From NCBI GenBank assembly GCA_021613535.1, contig CP075493.1, positions 6,138,001 to 6,202,000 of the forward strand: a stretch of 64,000 bases of DNA, read 5' to 3'. Of this stretch, positions 12,735 through 24,630 are shown one piece after another (positions within the stretch are counted from its first letter, which is position 1; every line of letters starts with the position of its first letter). This DNA comes from Adineta vaga (taxonomy: Eukaryota; Rotifera). The translations under genes were made by a program, and so were the position numbers. The notes beneath the pieces were generated by a model that was given only the letters and a program-made list of their open reading frames with translations, was not told the origin of the DNA and did not search any database.

Positions 12735-13440
12735 TCGAACTCGTATAATTCACGAATAAAGACGACAAAATAGAGTATACTCTTTTTTCTATAAATATAT
12801 ATGATTGTATTGTTGCGTTTATATATATATATGTGTGTAGAGATAGATATCTACAATGTCAACATTACATTTTTTTTCTCTCTTTTCTCCTTTTTCTTTG
12901 CGCTCGCTAAGTCGCCATCGAAACTACTATACAAGTTACAAAATTACCCTTGTAAATAGACGGTAGAAATACAGAGGAAATCCCTATTCTCTACTCTGTT
13001 CTCTTGCTTGGCTTCTCTTTTTCTAACTCAAAAGTATAACAAATAATCAAGAGAAACAATCTATTTTTTGATCTTCTTGACAAACGAAACGAATAGGAAA
13101 AATGTAATTTATTTATATTCAGATTTGTTTTCATGATTTTTATTTGTACAATTGAGTATTTACGATGATTCATCAATCATGTTTTCGTGATCTCAATGAT
13201 ACCTTTACAATATTCGTTTTTTTTATTTCAAACGCAATTGTCAAAAACAACATACCAAACATAGTATGTGTTTAATATAAGTGCTTTTGATTTGACCTGA
13301 CAATTTATTAACATGAAAAGAAAGTGAAAAAAATATTTATTTATTTGCACAAAGCGAGTTGAAGCATAGACGATAGTTACAATAAAAAAATTAGAATATA
13401 TCGGACAAAAAAGATTCTCTTGATTGAGCGATATAGAAAA
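12735..13440. other. Intergenic, AMD1 to KCTD
   Basis: About 700 nt holding the AMD1 upstream region. It contains a short TA-rich tract at 12798-12832 and a pyrimidine-rich tract at 12870-12900. No gene was recognised. Confidence 0.4.
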
Positions 13441-14527
13441 TTACATTCTTGAACCACGTTCTTGTAAAATCTAGAATAATCAATTGATTGTCTACTTCCC
13501 TCTCTGTCTCTCTTCTTACTTTGACTCGAGGTGATAAACAAATATTATTCTCTTCTCGTAATCCTCGATCATATTGTTTGGAAACGATACATAGAAATTC
13601 ACCTTCTGGATAAATATAACTTGAACCAACAGGTGAATGACCAATAAGCTAAAATATTGTAAAATTTATCTTTTACATTCAGAATTTCATATAGATTCTT
13701 ATATAGCTTTATTAACCTGTTCAAATTTCCATCCATCACTTAATGAAGACATAAGTTGTGTGATTTCTTTTTCTTTACATTGCATTACACGATAAACACG
13801 ATTTGCTGCTCCCTAAATATTAAAAAGAATTTTAAACTTTTCAATTTTAATTATATAACTAAACGAAATATTCATAAACTTTGATGTCGTACTGAATAAC
13901 CTGTATGATTACGCAAAGTAAACCTTCAATCATTCGAAAAATGTCTTCGTATTTTCATGAGAATTCGATGAATCATTCCATTATAATGAATATGAAAACA
14001 AAACTTACATCATCATATTTTCGTTTATCTCGTTCTCGAATTCGTTCTTTGACAAGTTCAATTAATGTTTGAATATTATAGAATTCAGCTTCTTCTAAAA
14101 CACCTTCTTCCACAAGATTATTTTCGAGAATTATTTTTCCATGACGAAGATAACTATATTAAAATAAATCTCTTGTAAATATGAATTAAAAACAACAAAT
14201 AGTTGGTATTTATTACTTTAGAACAACATTGAAATAATCTGGATCACGATCAATTAAATAACCACCTTTGTCATCCTTGAAAAATCAGATAATAAATTGA
14301 GTACGAATACAAAGATTTCAACTTACTAAATCAGTTTTCAATGAAGAATCTGGTCGACATAAACGACCAAGAAATGATTCTTCTTTTAATAATGTTGAAC
14401 GTGTTGTTAAGAAATGTTTTCCACCAACATTCAATAAAATCCAATCACTTTTTGTATCGAATAATTTCGAACGTGTATCGATATTACTCAATGATATAGT
14501 TTCGCAATTGTCTTCAGCTGTTAACAT
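13441..14527 (-). CDS. KCTD5: BTB/POZ KCTD2/5/17-type Cul3 adaptor
   Basis: The tetramerisation-type BTB domain reads [19 protein letters not shown], then [32 protein letters not shown] and LEEAEFYNI. The KCTD2/5/17-specific C-terminal domain follows: [28 protein letters not shown], then [18 protein letters not shown] last small exon (from 13441) gives ILQERGSRM and a stop, the same residues that end KCTD5-type proteins, which fixes the final intron. These proteins are pentameric Cul3 substrate adaptors; KCTD5 targets G-beta-gamma. A TTTTTTTTGTAG acceptor ends 1 nt before the ATG. The subtype within KCTD2, 5 and 17 is not resolved. Confidence 0.94.
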
Positions 14528-15260
14528 TCTACAAAAAAAATAATCTATGTCTATCTATAATACTACTGAACCTTCTTCTTCGTCACTCTTGTAAATATTG
14601 ATTGATTATGAAATAAATCCAATAGGTGTCTACTAGATGGCAGTAATGAGTGGCACGAAGAGATGACATACATTTATATACCATCGCCTGTATGTAAAGC
14701 TTATTTTTTTCGTACTATATGAATAATTGGTTGTTATCGGCTAATTAAGAATAATTTGTTTTTTTTGGAATTAAAATTATTATGTCGAATTTTTTTCCCT
14801 AATAGTCATAATTATGTCATCATCTGTCATAGATAAATTATGAAAACATGATTTTAAACGAAAAAATATTTATTATATACTATGGTAGTTATTGAAAAAT
14901 GTTGTGAACAAATTTTTCCTAATCGAAACTTGTACATTTGATTCTAATATTATCGTGATAATTAAATATTCTAACAATCATATTCATAAGTATTGAAATC
15001 ATTTTGAATGAATGATTATTTTTACTATTCATCCAAATAAATCAAAGATTACAGAGATCGATACCGTCATTTTACTTTCGCTTGTCATGCTCTTTAAAAA
15101 TCTCCTTTCATAATTACATATTTAATTATTATCTGGTCATGTTCCCATAAATTCTAACAATATAAACAGAGTTATCTTCGCTTGTGTATTTATTAATGCA
15201 TATATTTATATTTATATTTATAAATAGAAATTTGTACTCGGCATATATAAAAAAATAATC
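14528..15260. other. Intergenic, KCTD to lipase
   Basis: About 730 nt of very AT-rich sequence with a TTTATA-rich run near 15200-15225. No gene was recognised. Confidence 0.4.
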
Positions 15261-15573
15261 TTAATCTGTAAAATTTGGCGCGGAAACAACATCACCGGTA
15301 TCGTTAGAAATTGATTGTCGAATAATATTTTGCATCATAATGATAATTTCAATATTATATTGAGCGATTTCACTCGATGCAAAACCAAAATCTAGAAATC
15401 CATGTGGCCATCCATCGACTACCATCAAATGATGTGGTACATTAAGTTTAACTAATCGTCGTGCAAATTCAATATTATCATCAATAAAGGAATCTTTATA
15501 AACAGAAAAAAAAACAAAAAGCAAACGAAAAATGAAAACAATCTTAATTTGTAGACTTACCACGTGCACATGG
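15261..15573 (-). CDS. LIPE: Alternative terminal exons of hormone-sensitive lipase
   Basis: A 13-nt micro-exon (15561-15573) and an exon at 15261-15493 together encode a second version of the lipase C-terminus. It replaces ACYLDPFLDDSIAFARHL with PCARDSFIDDNIEFARRL and LSHGFLNF with WPHGFLDF. Phases match the shared donor at 16056 (phase 0), so transcripts can use either version. The catalytic Asp and His are retained in both. The distal version ends VVSAPNFTD. It could be used by alternative splicing, or it could be a relic of exon duplication; the intact frame and exact length match favour use. See findings. Confidence 0.7.
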
Positions 15574-15662
15574 CTAAAACAGAGAAAAAAGAAGAAAAAA
15601 ATCAGTTTTACAGCTCAAAAAATCAATACAAAAAATGAAGCATAAGCATGAAAATATTCTAT

Positions 15663-18600
15663 TCATTCTCTCATGATTGTATGTGTTATCAATGATGAAT
15701 TCTTTCTTTTCTTTGATGATAAATATGGTTGATTAATATGATATTTTCGAGCAAGATCACGCATTAAATGATCCGTTGCACGTTTACAATCATGATTTGA
15801 AGTGTAAAAATTTAGAAAACCATGCGATAAATTACGTATCATAACAAGGTGATGTTCAACAGACAAGGAACGAAGATGCCGAGCAAATGCTATTGAATCG
15901 TCCAAGAATGGATCCAGATAACATGCCTGAAAAGGTTTAATTTGTCGTGTGTTTTTTTTTTCGTTTTTGATAAAGACAAAAATAGATCGTCGATACAGAA
16001 TATCAATGAGGAATGAAATACTAAGCAACTGAAAGAATAGAAATTGAAAACTTACGATAAGATATGTTGTTGGAAATTGTCGTAGAATTTCATCGGAAGC
16101 ACGTAATGGCGACATGTAAGGATGATTGGGTAATGCTGATTCACGTAATTTTCGAAGAAGATAAGCTTGACGTGAACCAACGATATCAGCTAAAAGAAAA
16201 TATTCGAAATATTAATTAATATCTAATTCATTTTCAATTCAATCAACGTACATAATCGAGCATAGTATGTATCTTCACGTATTCCATTTGAACTTTGTAA
16301 TGTTTGTTTTTGTTCGGGAGTAATTTGATTTGTTGATGAATTATCAGTATTAATATTAAGTTGTTTTTCAGGTATAATCGGACTATTAGCAGCAGTCGTA
16401 TGAGTAGGACTGACTTTTGTCGAAGAAAGTTCATCTTGAGGTGGTTCATTATCAGCTTTAATACCGGCATAAGCAGCCAGACAACGCCAGAGAAAACCTG
16501 TATTCAATAATGGATCCATAATAGCCAGTAAACGTGATGGTGACATACTAAAATTAATGTGATATACATCTTCTTTTAAACTATTTTGATATATTACCTA
16601 TAACCAAGAAGAAATGGTGTATAAAAACAAATGATTGCATCTGGTTTTCTTAGACCAGCTTCAATAGCTTTCATTGTTACTGTTGTAATTAAATTTCCAC
16701 CAGCACTATCACCAACTAGTAGAATTGTTTTTCCAGTCCACCCAAGTTTATTGGCGTTTTTTAGAATCCATGCATATGCATAGTAACATTCTTCAATAGC
16801 ACGAGGAAATGGATATTCAGGTGCAAGGGAATAATCTACAGAAACAATTGGTATTTCTAAAGCTAATGCCCATGGTTTTAAATAAACCTAAAGAATAGAA
16901 ACATGGTTTGATATTTATCAAACAAAAAAAAAACTAAGAATAATTTACTTCATGTGTTGTCGATGATGTTGCGATAAAACCACCACCATGAACATGCATC
17001 AAAATTTGATCACTCATCGGTAATATTTTGGTTGAAGATGTTTCTAAATCACTTTTTCGTAACGGTAATTCATTCATACCTTCTCGTATTTGACTTGACA
17101 AAAGTTTAATATTCACAAGTTGTTTTGGTTGGGTACTACCTGAACCGGTCGCATTATCTGACCCTGCTCCAATATTACCTGCTGCATGTTCTTGAGGTTC
17201 TTCTGCACCAGCACTAGCAGTCGGTGGTGGAACAATAATTGAACCAAATTCAATAGGTTCTGGTCCAATTTGAAAATATTTCGAAACAGTAACATTCGGA
17301 GCAATATAACGTGAACCCATTTTAATATAATCATGATCAATAAGATTCCAAAACGATTTACAAAATAAATAATCACAATCGCGAAATATTGCAGCACACT
17401 AAAATGTTTTCAACTAGGAATAAAAACGAATTGTTTATGGTGTATTCAAACCTTTTTTGCTCGTTGTTCAGGAAATAAAATGTACTTTGGTGCAGTAGCA
17501 AGACTAGCCGCTGCAAAAGGAATTGAACGATTGTATGTTTCATGATAAGTAGCTAAACCAGCAAGTAAAACTGTAAGCATTGTTTGTATTGATTGAGCAA
17601 ACTTAAATGAGAAAGCAATATATTTATATACATGTTATTATACATCTATTCTAGCTACTATCAATTATCAATAACCTTACTATTATCTGAGATAAATGTC
17701 TATGAAATGTAACTCAGAATATTTAATTAGAAATCTACTAAATATACGATGACACTTTCGATAAATGATCTCTCTTACCTGAAATCCACATGTTCTTCCA
17801 AAGAAATACTCTGAATCAAAAGCAACCATTCTAAAATATTCCAATTCAACATCCAATGGTACATCATTAGCATCAATCTAAATAATGAAGAAAAAAGCAT
17901 AATACTATCTATTCCCATATGACCTTGTCTTTTGTTCTCCTACGCATAGAACTTTGTTTTCTGAATAATTAACAATTTTGACAGCGAAAGAAAGAAGATG
18001 CTGCATTCCAATCAAAACTTTTGTCCAAGATTCGAGATCTTGAAATAATCGAGATGAATACATAAGATTAAATAGAAGGCCAACACGTTTTGTATCAACT
18101 TGTCGAAGAATATCTACTGTTCGTAAACATGCTTGACCATGTGCTACAGTCAGAGTTCGATATCCACTTGCGCGAATCTATATAACAAAGATGAAGATAT
18201 GAGAATTATTCTTCTTGAAATTCTTACCTCTGGACTATAATCGAAATGATGAAAATTATCTCTTAAATATTGAACTAATGGTATAGATAATTCAACTGAA
18301 TGTAAGGTTTGAATTAAAAGACGTTCAAATCGTCGGCATACATCCGTTTTTTGTTGAGCAAAATAGCTACAATTGACTTCTGCTAATTCACGTAATTGTT
18401 TATAGGTCACATCGAAATTAAAATCTAAATCAACTGTTTCTGTTGCTACTTCGATCGATGGAGTAGATGATTTCGGAGATTTCAACTTCGAATCTAAACC
18501 GGACGGAGTTGTTGATGAACTACGCATTGTAAATGTTGTATTGTCAAGAAATGGACTTGAAGTAGATAAAGATGGAGCAGATAGTGGAGATTTGGGTGAT

Positions 18601-18848
18601 GATGAACGATTACGTTTCGTTAATATATGTTTAGTGAATGGCTTTAAAAAGGATGATGTGGGAGTCTTCGTATTCGTATTAGTTAGTTCTGTTGAATTTA
18701 CATTACGAGACTGTCTTGTGAAAGAAGACATCATACGAGTTGCAGCAGCTATTGGTCCAATGGATAACCGACCCGTGAAAGAACTTGATCTTCCTTCTTT
18801 CGGACTTGTTTGTTCATCATTGGATAATAAATCATCATTGTTCAACAT
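15663..18848 (-). CDS. LIPE: Hormone-sensitive lipase, proximal C-terminus form
   Basis: A Ser-rich N-terminal segment is followed by the HSL N-terminal domain (FNFDVTYKQLRELAEVN; FFGRTCGFQ; SIPFAAASLATAPKYI) and the alpha/beta-hydrolase catalytic part. Catalytic motifs are the oxyanion HVHGGGFIATSS, the partner segment VDYSLAPEYPFPRAIEECYY and the nucleophile Ser in GDSAGGNL. SPSRLLAIMDPLL and a low-complexity insert follow, then the terminal exon (15663-15926) with Asp in ACYLDPFLDDS and His in NLSHGFLNF. HSL hydrolyses diacylglycerol, cholesteryl and retinyl esters. The YAG ending 1 nt before 18848 favours this ATG over one at 18887. A second set of terminal exons lies at 15261-15573. Regulatory phosphosites are not evident. 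Confidence 0.93.
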
Positions 18849-20391
18849 ACTAAACAAATAGATTTCGATATTTCTTCTATTTATCATGAAAAAAAATGAA
18901 CATCAATATCAAAACAAAGCCAAAAAATCAATACAAACAGATAAAAAATATTACAATACAACATATAACTCTACAGAATATTAATATAATTTCTTACTTG
19001 TAATGAAATGAGACAGGAAATATTCTAAAGATAATTTCAAAAAATATGCAAGAAAATGACTAAGACAGACAACCTCATGAATCATCGAAATCGAAAATAT
19101 TATTCTTCCTTGCTTATCTAATGTCGGTATGTTGTCATATTTTGTAACATGCTCATATTTCTACTAATGTAATATACTTTTTTTTACCTCTGCATATTGA
19201 TTTAGGATGAAAAAGTGATTTAATCATGAATAATCTTGTCATTCGATATATTCTCTGTCCTATAGAATCCAAATATGAGTACTTACCAAATTGGAAATGG
19301 TACTACTGTCGTTGTCATTTTGTGCGGTTATTATCAATCATAATATAATCACGTGGGTTGTTCGTTGGTAGTCAATAAAAAAACATACGATAAATCTGAC
19401 GTGTATATGTCAAAGTAAATGACTATGTAGGAAGAAATGATTACTACACGTTTAGGAAGATTCTTCTTCGACTTGTCAGAGTTCTTTAGATTTGTATAAT
19501 ATAAAACAGATATATATGGTAGGAAGAAGAAAAAAGATAACTAATCTAGAATAAGATAAGAATGACGTCATTGCCTGTTATTCGAATGTTTATTGGTCAA
19601 TAGATCGATTCACAATAGGATGATAATAGTTCTTATAAATAAACAATTACTTCTTTTTTTTATCCTTCGAATTCTCTCAAGAAATGAATGTGAAGAAAAA
19701 AAGCGACAAAATCATAGAGATTTGGAATTAATTTGTGCTTAGAAAAAGATAATACTTATCCGACTACGATTTTATTATATAGAATCAGAAAACAAATACT
19801 AGACGATATAATTTATTTATAATCATGCTCACGAATTTGTACGCATATATAATTATACTACGTAATAAAATAAATGAAAACAGATAAAATGATCTTTCTA
19901 TTCACTGGTGAAATTAATATCCATTAATGTTACTTGTTTAAACCTCGATTAATTTCGTATGCTTGAAAAATATTTTTTTCAAATCTAAGTAACTACTAAC
20001 AATTGAGTGTAAACATTTTGAGGACCTATTGAAATTTTTACAATAGATGGCATTAGATATTTTATAGCATATGGAATCATAAAAAAACTCAATTAGAAAT
20101 GCTTTGCATTAAATCACATCGATGATAAGAATCAATATGATCACTGAAAAACGTATGTACAGATATGAAAGTTTCTTTTTTTCAAATTTGGATTTCTCGT
20201 ACGCATTGAACGCATTGTATATACTCGATTTGATGAAATTCATTGTTTCAATGTTACATATTTTGTTTTTCACAAATGTGTTTGTTATTTTAAATCAACA
20301 ACAAGAACAACAAAACAGTACAAATAACAGGCAAAAAAATGTGCCGACACTAAATTGTTGGACATGTAAAATTTCTAATAACAAGATATTA
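18849..20391. other. Intergenic, lipase to fibrillarin
   Basis: About 1.5 kb, AT-rich. It holds the lipase promoter and the fibrillarin 3' UTR. The plus-strand frame at 20122-20478 is antisense to the fibrillarin 3' end and unsupported. No repeat was recognised. Confidence 0.4.
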
Positions 20392-22015
20392 TTAGTCTTC
20401 CATATTTTCTTCTTTTGTTTTGCTTTTTCCAGTTGGTCTAAAACAATCATATACATATATATATTAAAATACAAGTAAAACCAGTGCAAATTTAACTTAC
20501 TTAAAAACACCAACGACAATAGCATGATCACGTTCGTATGGTTCAAGTGTAATTTGCTCTTTTGGTTTAAGTTTTTCACTTTGAAGTTTTTTTACTTCAT
20601 CAGCAAATACTGCTTCCGGTTGAGCAGTTGAATCAATACAACTTGCCTATTAAATAATCTCAATACTCTTTCATACAATTCATTTATTCGTCTATTACTT
20701 TGATTGAAATAACAAAATTTCCACCATTCTTCAAGAAATGATGTGCATTCAATGCAACAATACGTGCTTGATCAGGTTGAGCAACATCAGCAAATATTGT
20801 ATCAACCATACCTAGATAGAATAGAAGAAATCGATTCATTTCTCAATATGAATATTATCAAGAAAAAAGAAACGAACCAATTAATATACGATATTTATGT
20901 GGATGACGTGCATCTTCAATAATTGGAATGATATTCGTTCGTTTTTTGGCAACATTCAATAAATCACGACCAGATCGATGAGAGAATTCAACTGCATAAA
21001 CAAGACCTTCCTAAATGAATGAAAGAAGAAGCATCATTGAATTTCATATCGTATCGATAAGATAAGAAAGAATCTTACAGGTCCAACGATATCAGAAACA
21101 TGTGATACAGTTGTACCATTAGCAGCACCAAGATAAAGTACTCTTGTGCCAGGTCCTATATGAATATTATCAACACCACTAAGAATAGCGGCACCTAATT
21201 TTGAACGAAATGGATTCCATACACGATATTCAATTTTTTCTTGATTTTCACCCTATAAAACAAAGTTTGTTTTTTTTCTGTTTAGAAAGATTAATCCTAT
21301 AAACTTCTTACTTCAGCGCTAACACGTTTTTCACCATAGACACTTTCACCCACGACCATATTTCGAGTTAATAACATATCATCATCTTTTGAACGAGCAA
21401 TGAATACACCTGATCAACAATAAAATAATAAGAAATAATCAAGAAATAATGATAAACAAACCTGCATGACGATGTGGTTCAACAACAATTTTTCTAGGTC
21501 CACCGGGGCCTAATCGACAGGAAAAAAAAACATTTTATGATAATTTATAAGAAAAATTCAAACTTACCTCCACGGCCACCTCCACCACGACCTCCTCCTC
21601 CTCGACCACCTAAAGCAAATCATTCATTGATTCTATCGAACATTTTTAAAGTACTTACGTCCACCGCCACCACGAACTCCACCACCTCGTGGACCACCTG
21701 ATAATTTAAACATGTAATGAACTATTTATTTAATACCCAATCGAACTTACCTCGTCCACCACCTAAATAGGATACAATTAATATAAAGCAGATTAATTTA
21801 ATTTGAACCTACCTCGTCCGCCACGAAAACCACCGCGATCACCGCCGCCTCCTGAAAGATCTCATTACATTTAAACTAACATACGTTCAAATCTTACCTC
21901 GTCCACGTCCTCCACCGCCGCCACGGCCACCACGAAAATCTGTATTTTACAAAATATATGATCTTATTCTAAATCACTAATAGTATATTGTTTGTTTCAT
22001 ACCTGGTCGTCCCAT
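20392..22015 (-). CDS. FBL: Fibrillarin, rRNA 2'-O-methyltransferase
   Basis: The nucleolar methyltransferase of box C/D snoRNPs. The N-terminal Gly-Arg-rich domain is encoded by seven exons, several only 12-42 nt. The catalytic domain starts [17 protein letters not shown] and includes the SAM-binding stretch [18 protein letters not shown], then [35 protein letters not shown] and [16 protein letters not shown], all nearly identical to animal fibrillarins. A last exon adds [14 protein letters not shown]; without the final intron the frame would run on into unrelated sequence. It starts MGRP, like other fibrillarins with a short N-terminus. Phase-1 introns bound every RGG exon. Confidence 0.97.
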
Positions 22016-22353
22016 TCTTTCAGTTGAAATCACTCACACAAAGAAGATGTTAGCAAGTTAAACTTTTCGTTTAGTGAAAATTTCAAATGAGGTTAATTCT
22101 ACATCGATTTCAATGTACCAATCAACATTCATTTGACTGATTTCTATGTTGATGTACGAATATAATTAATATATTCTTTGTTCTTTTTTAAATCCATTTA
22201 AATCTCTTTAATATTGAATGAAAATAATAATTGATACTATATTCACAAACAAAATATATAGATGGCACTAGTAACAACAGGTGTAGATACGTTTTCATTT
22301 GTTAATCTCAATATTATACTCGAAGCTTTTTCTCAAATCTCTACATAAATGAG
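22016..22353. other. Short intergenic region upstream of fibrillarin
   Basis: About 340 nt between the fibrillarin start and the DeSI 3' end. It must contain the fibrillarin promoter or trans-splice site. No other feature was recognised. Confidence 0.4.
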
Positions 22354-23000
22354 TTATTTTCTTGATATTCGATGACAACATGTTTTGTTTTCATGATTTA
22401 AAGTTGAACTATTCATAGTCAATGGTTTTGTCCAATCATTCCCAAATATACATCGCAAACTTCGAGTACAACATGGTATACTAACCAGACATCTTTCTGT
22501 CCGATTAAAATGCATTGGTAAATCGATACCAACAAGAGTCGAAGAAAACTATTAGTAAAATGATTACAATTATGTCGAAGTAAATCATCTATTTAGAAAG
22601 ACATCGATGTTTTATTATTTCATATGTTAAGTCATCTTACAATCTTTTTGAGTAAAATTATCAGACATATCAAATAAAATCTTTCTCTCAATTTCTTCTC
22701 TTGTCAATTCAGTTGCTCCAATTTGTTTTGATGAAATTAATCGACCAACATGTGAATAAGGTTGACATTTACAAATACCATTACCATAATAATATTCAAT
22801 ACCATACATTTGTACACTCTACACAAGTATAAATGTATATTGATTATCCAGATTAGATTAGATTTTTAACAAACTGTATGATAAATACCAAATCGATGGC
22901 ATGTACAAGAGGTAATTAAACAATGCGTTTTTCGATATTCGAAAAGTAAATCATAAACATTGAGAAAAATAGGTTCAAAATGTTTTCCTTCACTGTTCAT
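22354..23000 (-). CDS. DESI2: DeSI2-like PPPDE cysteine protease with a frame break
   Basis: Exon 1 starts MNSEGKHFEPIFLNVYD, matching the family's VxLNVYD strand, and ends RFGIYHT; that His is the catalytic one of the H-x-G-I-x-V-Y-G motif. The next exon gives SVQMYGIEYYYGNGICKCQP and the IGATELTREEIE block (GSTDF in DESI2). The last exon gives YDLLRHNCNHFTNSF with the catalytic Cys. After LRLL the frame shifts by one: VGIDLPMHFNR and FGNDWTKPL, which match the family C-terminus, lie in another frame up to 22354. Read without a shift, the protein would end near 22429 with unrelated residues. DeSI enzymes remove SUMO or S-palmitoyl groups. The break at about 22531-22541 may be a sequencing error or a real lesion. 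Confidence 0.75.
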
Positions 23001-23074
23001 AATTGATCATCCAAAATTGGCGGCAATATTTCGTTTTTGTTCTATCAATAATCAATATTTTGAAAGAAATAATT

Positions 23075-23889
23075 TCAAAGACACCATGTTGTTTGTTCTC
23101 GAATTTGTTGTTCCAGATGAGAATGTTTGATTTCATCACTTGATTTTATTTTTAAAGATAATGATGAAAACCATTGATTAACAACACTCTCAATTTGTTT
23201 GTCATCGATATTATAATGAATAGGATATGAAAATGAATAAAGTAAAATCTCTTCATCAAAATCATTTATTTGAACATATAATCGAAAGTTTTTCAGTGTA
23301 GTAACATTTGTTAAGGATGTTGATGAATAATAATAAATAAGTGGATAGTCAAGTAAATAACCAAAAATAGTAGTATGATTCAAGGATTGAATTAAATTTG
23401 ACCATTCGTCATTGGTTTCATTATCAAAATCGAGCTGTTTATTTTTTCGATGATCGATCCATATGAGATGATTGCGAATCTATTAGGAAAAGAAGAAGAA
23501 AAGAAAGGGTTTGAATTGTTTGTCAAATGAAACTTGATGATCACTACTTCATCTAGCATAGGATGACATTCTGTTGTAGTCATTGTATTTAAATCAATAC
23601 TCAAAACTGTTGTTGATGTATCGATTAGTCTTGATAAATGTGAAGCATTGAAAATAATTAGATCGTTTATTGAATATTTTAGAAGAATTGATCGAAATGG
23701 TAAATAACTCGAGAGATCAGTTAATAAATTTCTCATTTTTTCTATCGAACATGGAAATAGATCAAACAAATAAGCTGATTTAATATTTTCATTTAAACAT
23801 ATCAATTGTGCAAACAATTCTCGTGTAAATCGATGATATTTTCGATGAAAATGTTGAAAGAAAATCTTTTGTACATCAATATATTTCAT
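23075..23889 (-). CDS. UPF0739 (C1orf74)-like protein
   Basis: Two exons encode about 245 aa starting MKYIDVQKIFFQHFHRKYH and ending REQTTWCL. The intron falls after HPMLDE. The second exon contains DYPLIYYYSS, LKNFRLYVQI and EEILLYSFSYPIH followed by VVNQWFSSL, which resembles the C-terminal half of the uncharacterised UPF0739 family (C1orf74) as I remember it; this is a moderate-confidence family call. No membrane helix or catalytic motif is visible. The ATG is directly abutted by TTTCTTCAG, and it lies only 77 nt from the TAF11 stop on one side and 74 nt from the DeSI start on the other, so it looks like the middle gene of a polycistronic unit. Confidence 0.6.
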
Positions 23890-23966
23890 CTGAAGAAAGA
23901 ACAGAAAAAGAAAAGAAGTAGAGAGAAAGAAAGTAAGAGAAACACAAATTTTATTGAACAATATTA

Positions 23967-24518
23967 TTAATATCTTGATCTTTTTTTCGATTTCCAAGTT
24001 TTTCGTTGTGGACAACGTTCTTGATGATTGAGACGTCTCGATGCTTCACGCAAATGTTTCGGTTCTAATGGTGTCGTTTTCTTTTCACTTTCTCGACGTT
24101 GAAGTTCAAGTGCTTCTTCAACAAGTTCACCAACAAAAACTTTCGCTATACCAGCCATAGCTATAACTACATTGGATGATGGTACTGCACCAGTTATGGA
24201 ATGCATTAAACGTTTGATAGAGACTTTCGAAAATGCTGAACGACGATACATTTCATAACGATCTAATTGTTCATCACTAAAATTTGACACAAGTACTTGA
24301 AGTTTAATATTAGCTTCTTCATCGACAGTTTTTCGATAAGGACGATCAATTTTAGGAGGTTTTGTTTCTTCTTGTTTTTCATCAGTTTTCACTGGACTAG
24401 TGGTTTCCATATCTGTAGGTGAATTTGGTTCATCTATTTGTTCAATTTCATCATCTTCTGTAGGAGGTTGAAAAAAACTGGAATTATGATCATTATTATC
24501 GTTGAGAAAGTTTTCCAT
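23967..24518 (-). CDS. TAF11: TFIID subunit TAF11
   Basis: A single-exon gene of 183 aa. An acidic, Pro-rich N-terminus (about residues 1-60) is followed by the histone-fold TAFII28 domain: [55 protein letters not shown] and [13 protein letters not shown]. This is the nearly invariant TAF11 block. TAF11 pairs with TAF13 in TFIID and helps assemble RNA polymerase II preinitiation complexes. A basic tail ends [17 protein letters not shown] acceptor lies 11 nt upstream of the ATG. AATAAA follows the stop within the 77-nt gap to the next gene, with a pyrimidine tract directly after it. Confidence 0.96.
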   Translation of the reverse strand: MENFLNDNNDHNSSFFQPPTEDDEIEQIDEPNSPTDMETTSPVKTDEKQEETKPPKIDRPYRKTVDEEANIKLQVLVSNFSDEQLDRYEMYRRSAFSKVSIKRLMHSITGAVPSSNVVIAMAGIAKVFVGELVEEALELQRRESEKKTTPLEPKHLREASRRLNHQERCPQRKTWKSKKRSRY

Positions 24519-24630
24519 TATTACAAATCTAAAATGACAAAAAAAGCCGTTACCAACGATAGATAATGTTGATTTCAAATCAATGATTGTATAATAAAAT
24601 TTATCTCTATTACTAATAAAAAAGAATCAA

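Noticed and set aside
18541-18861. Plus-strand 106-codon frame
   Set aside because: Antisense shadow of the Ser-rich first exon of the lipase.
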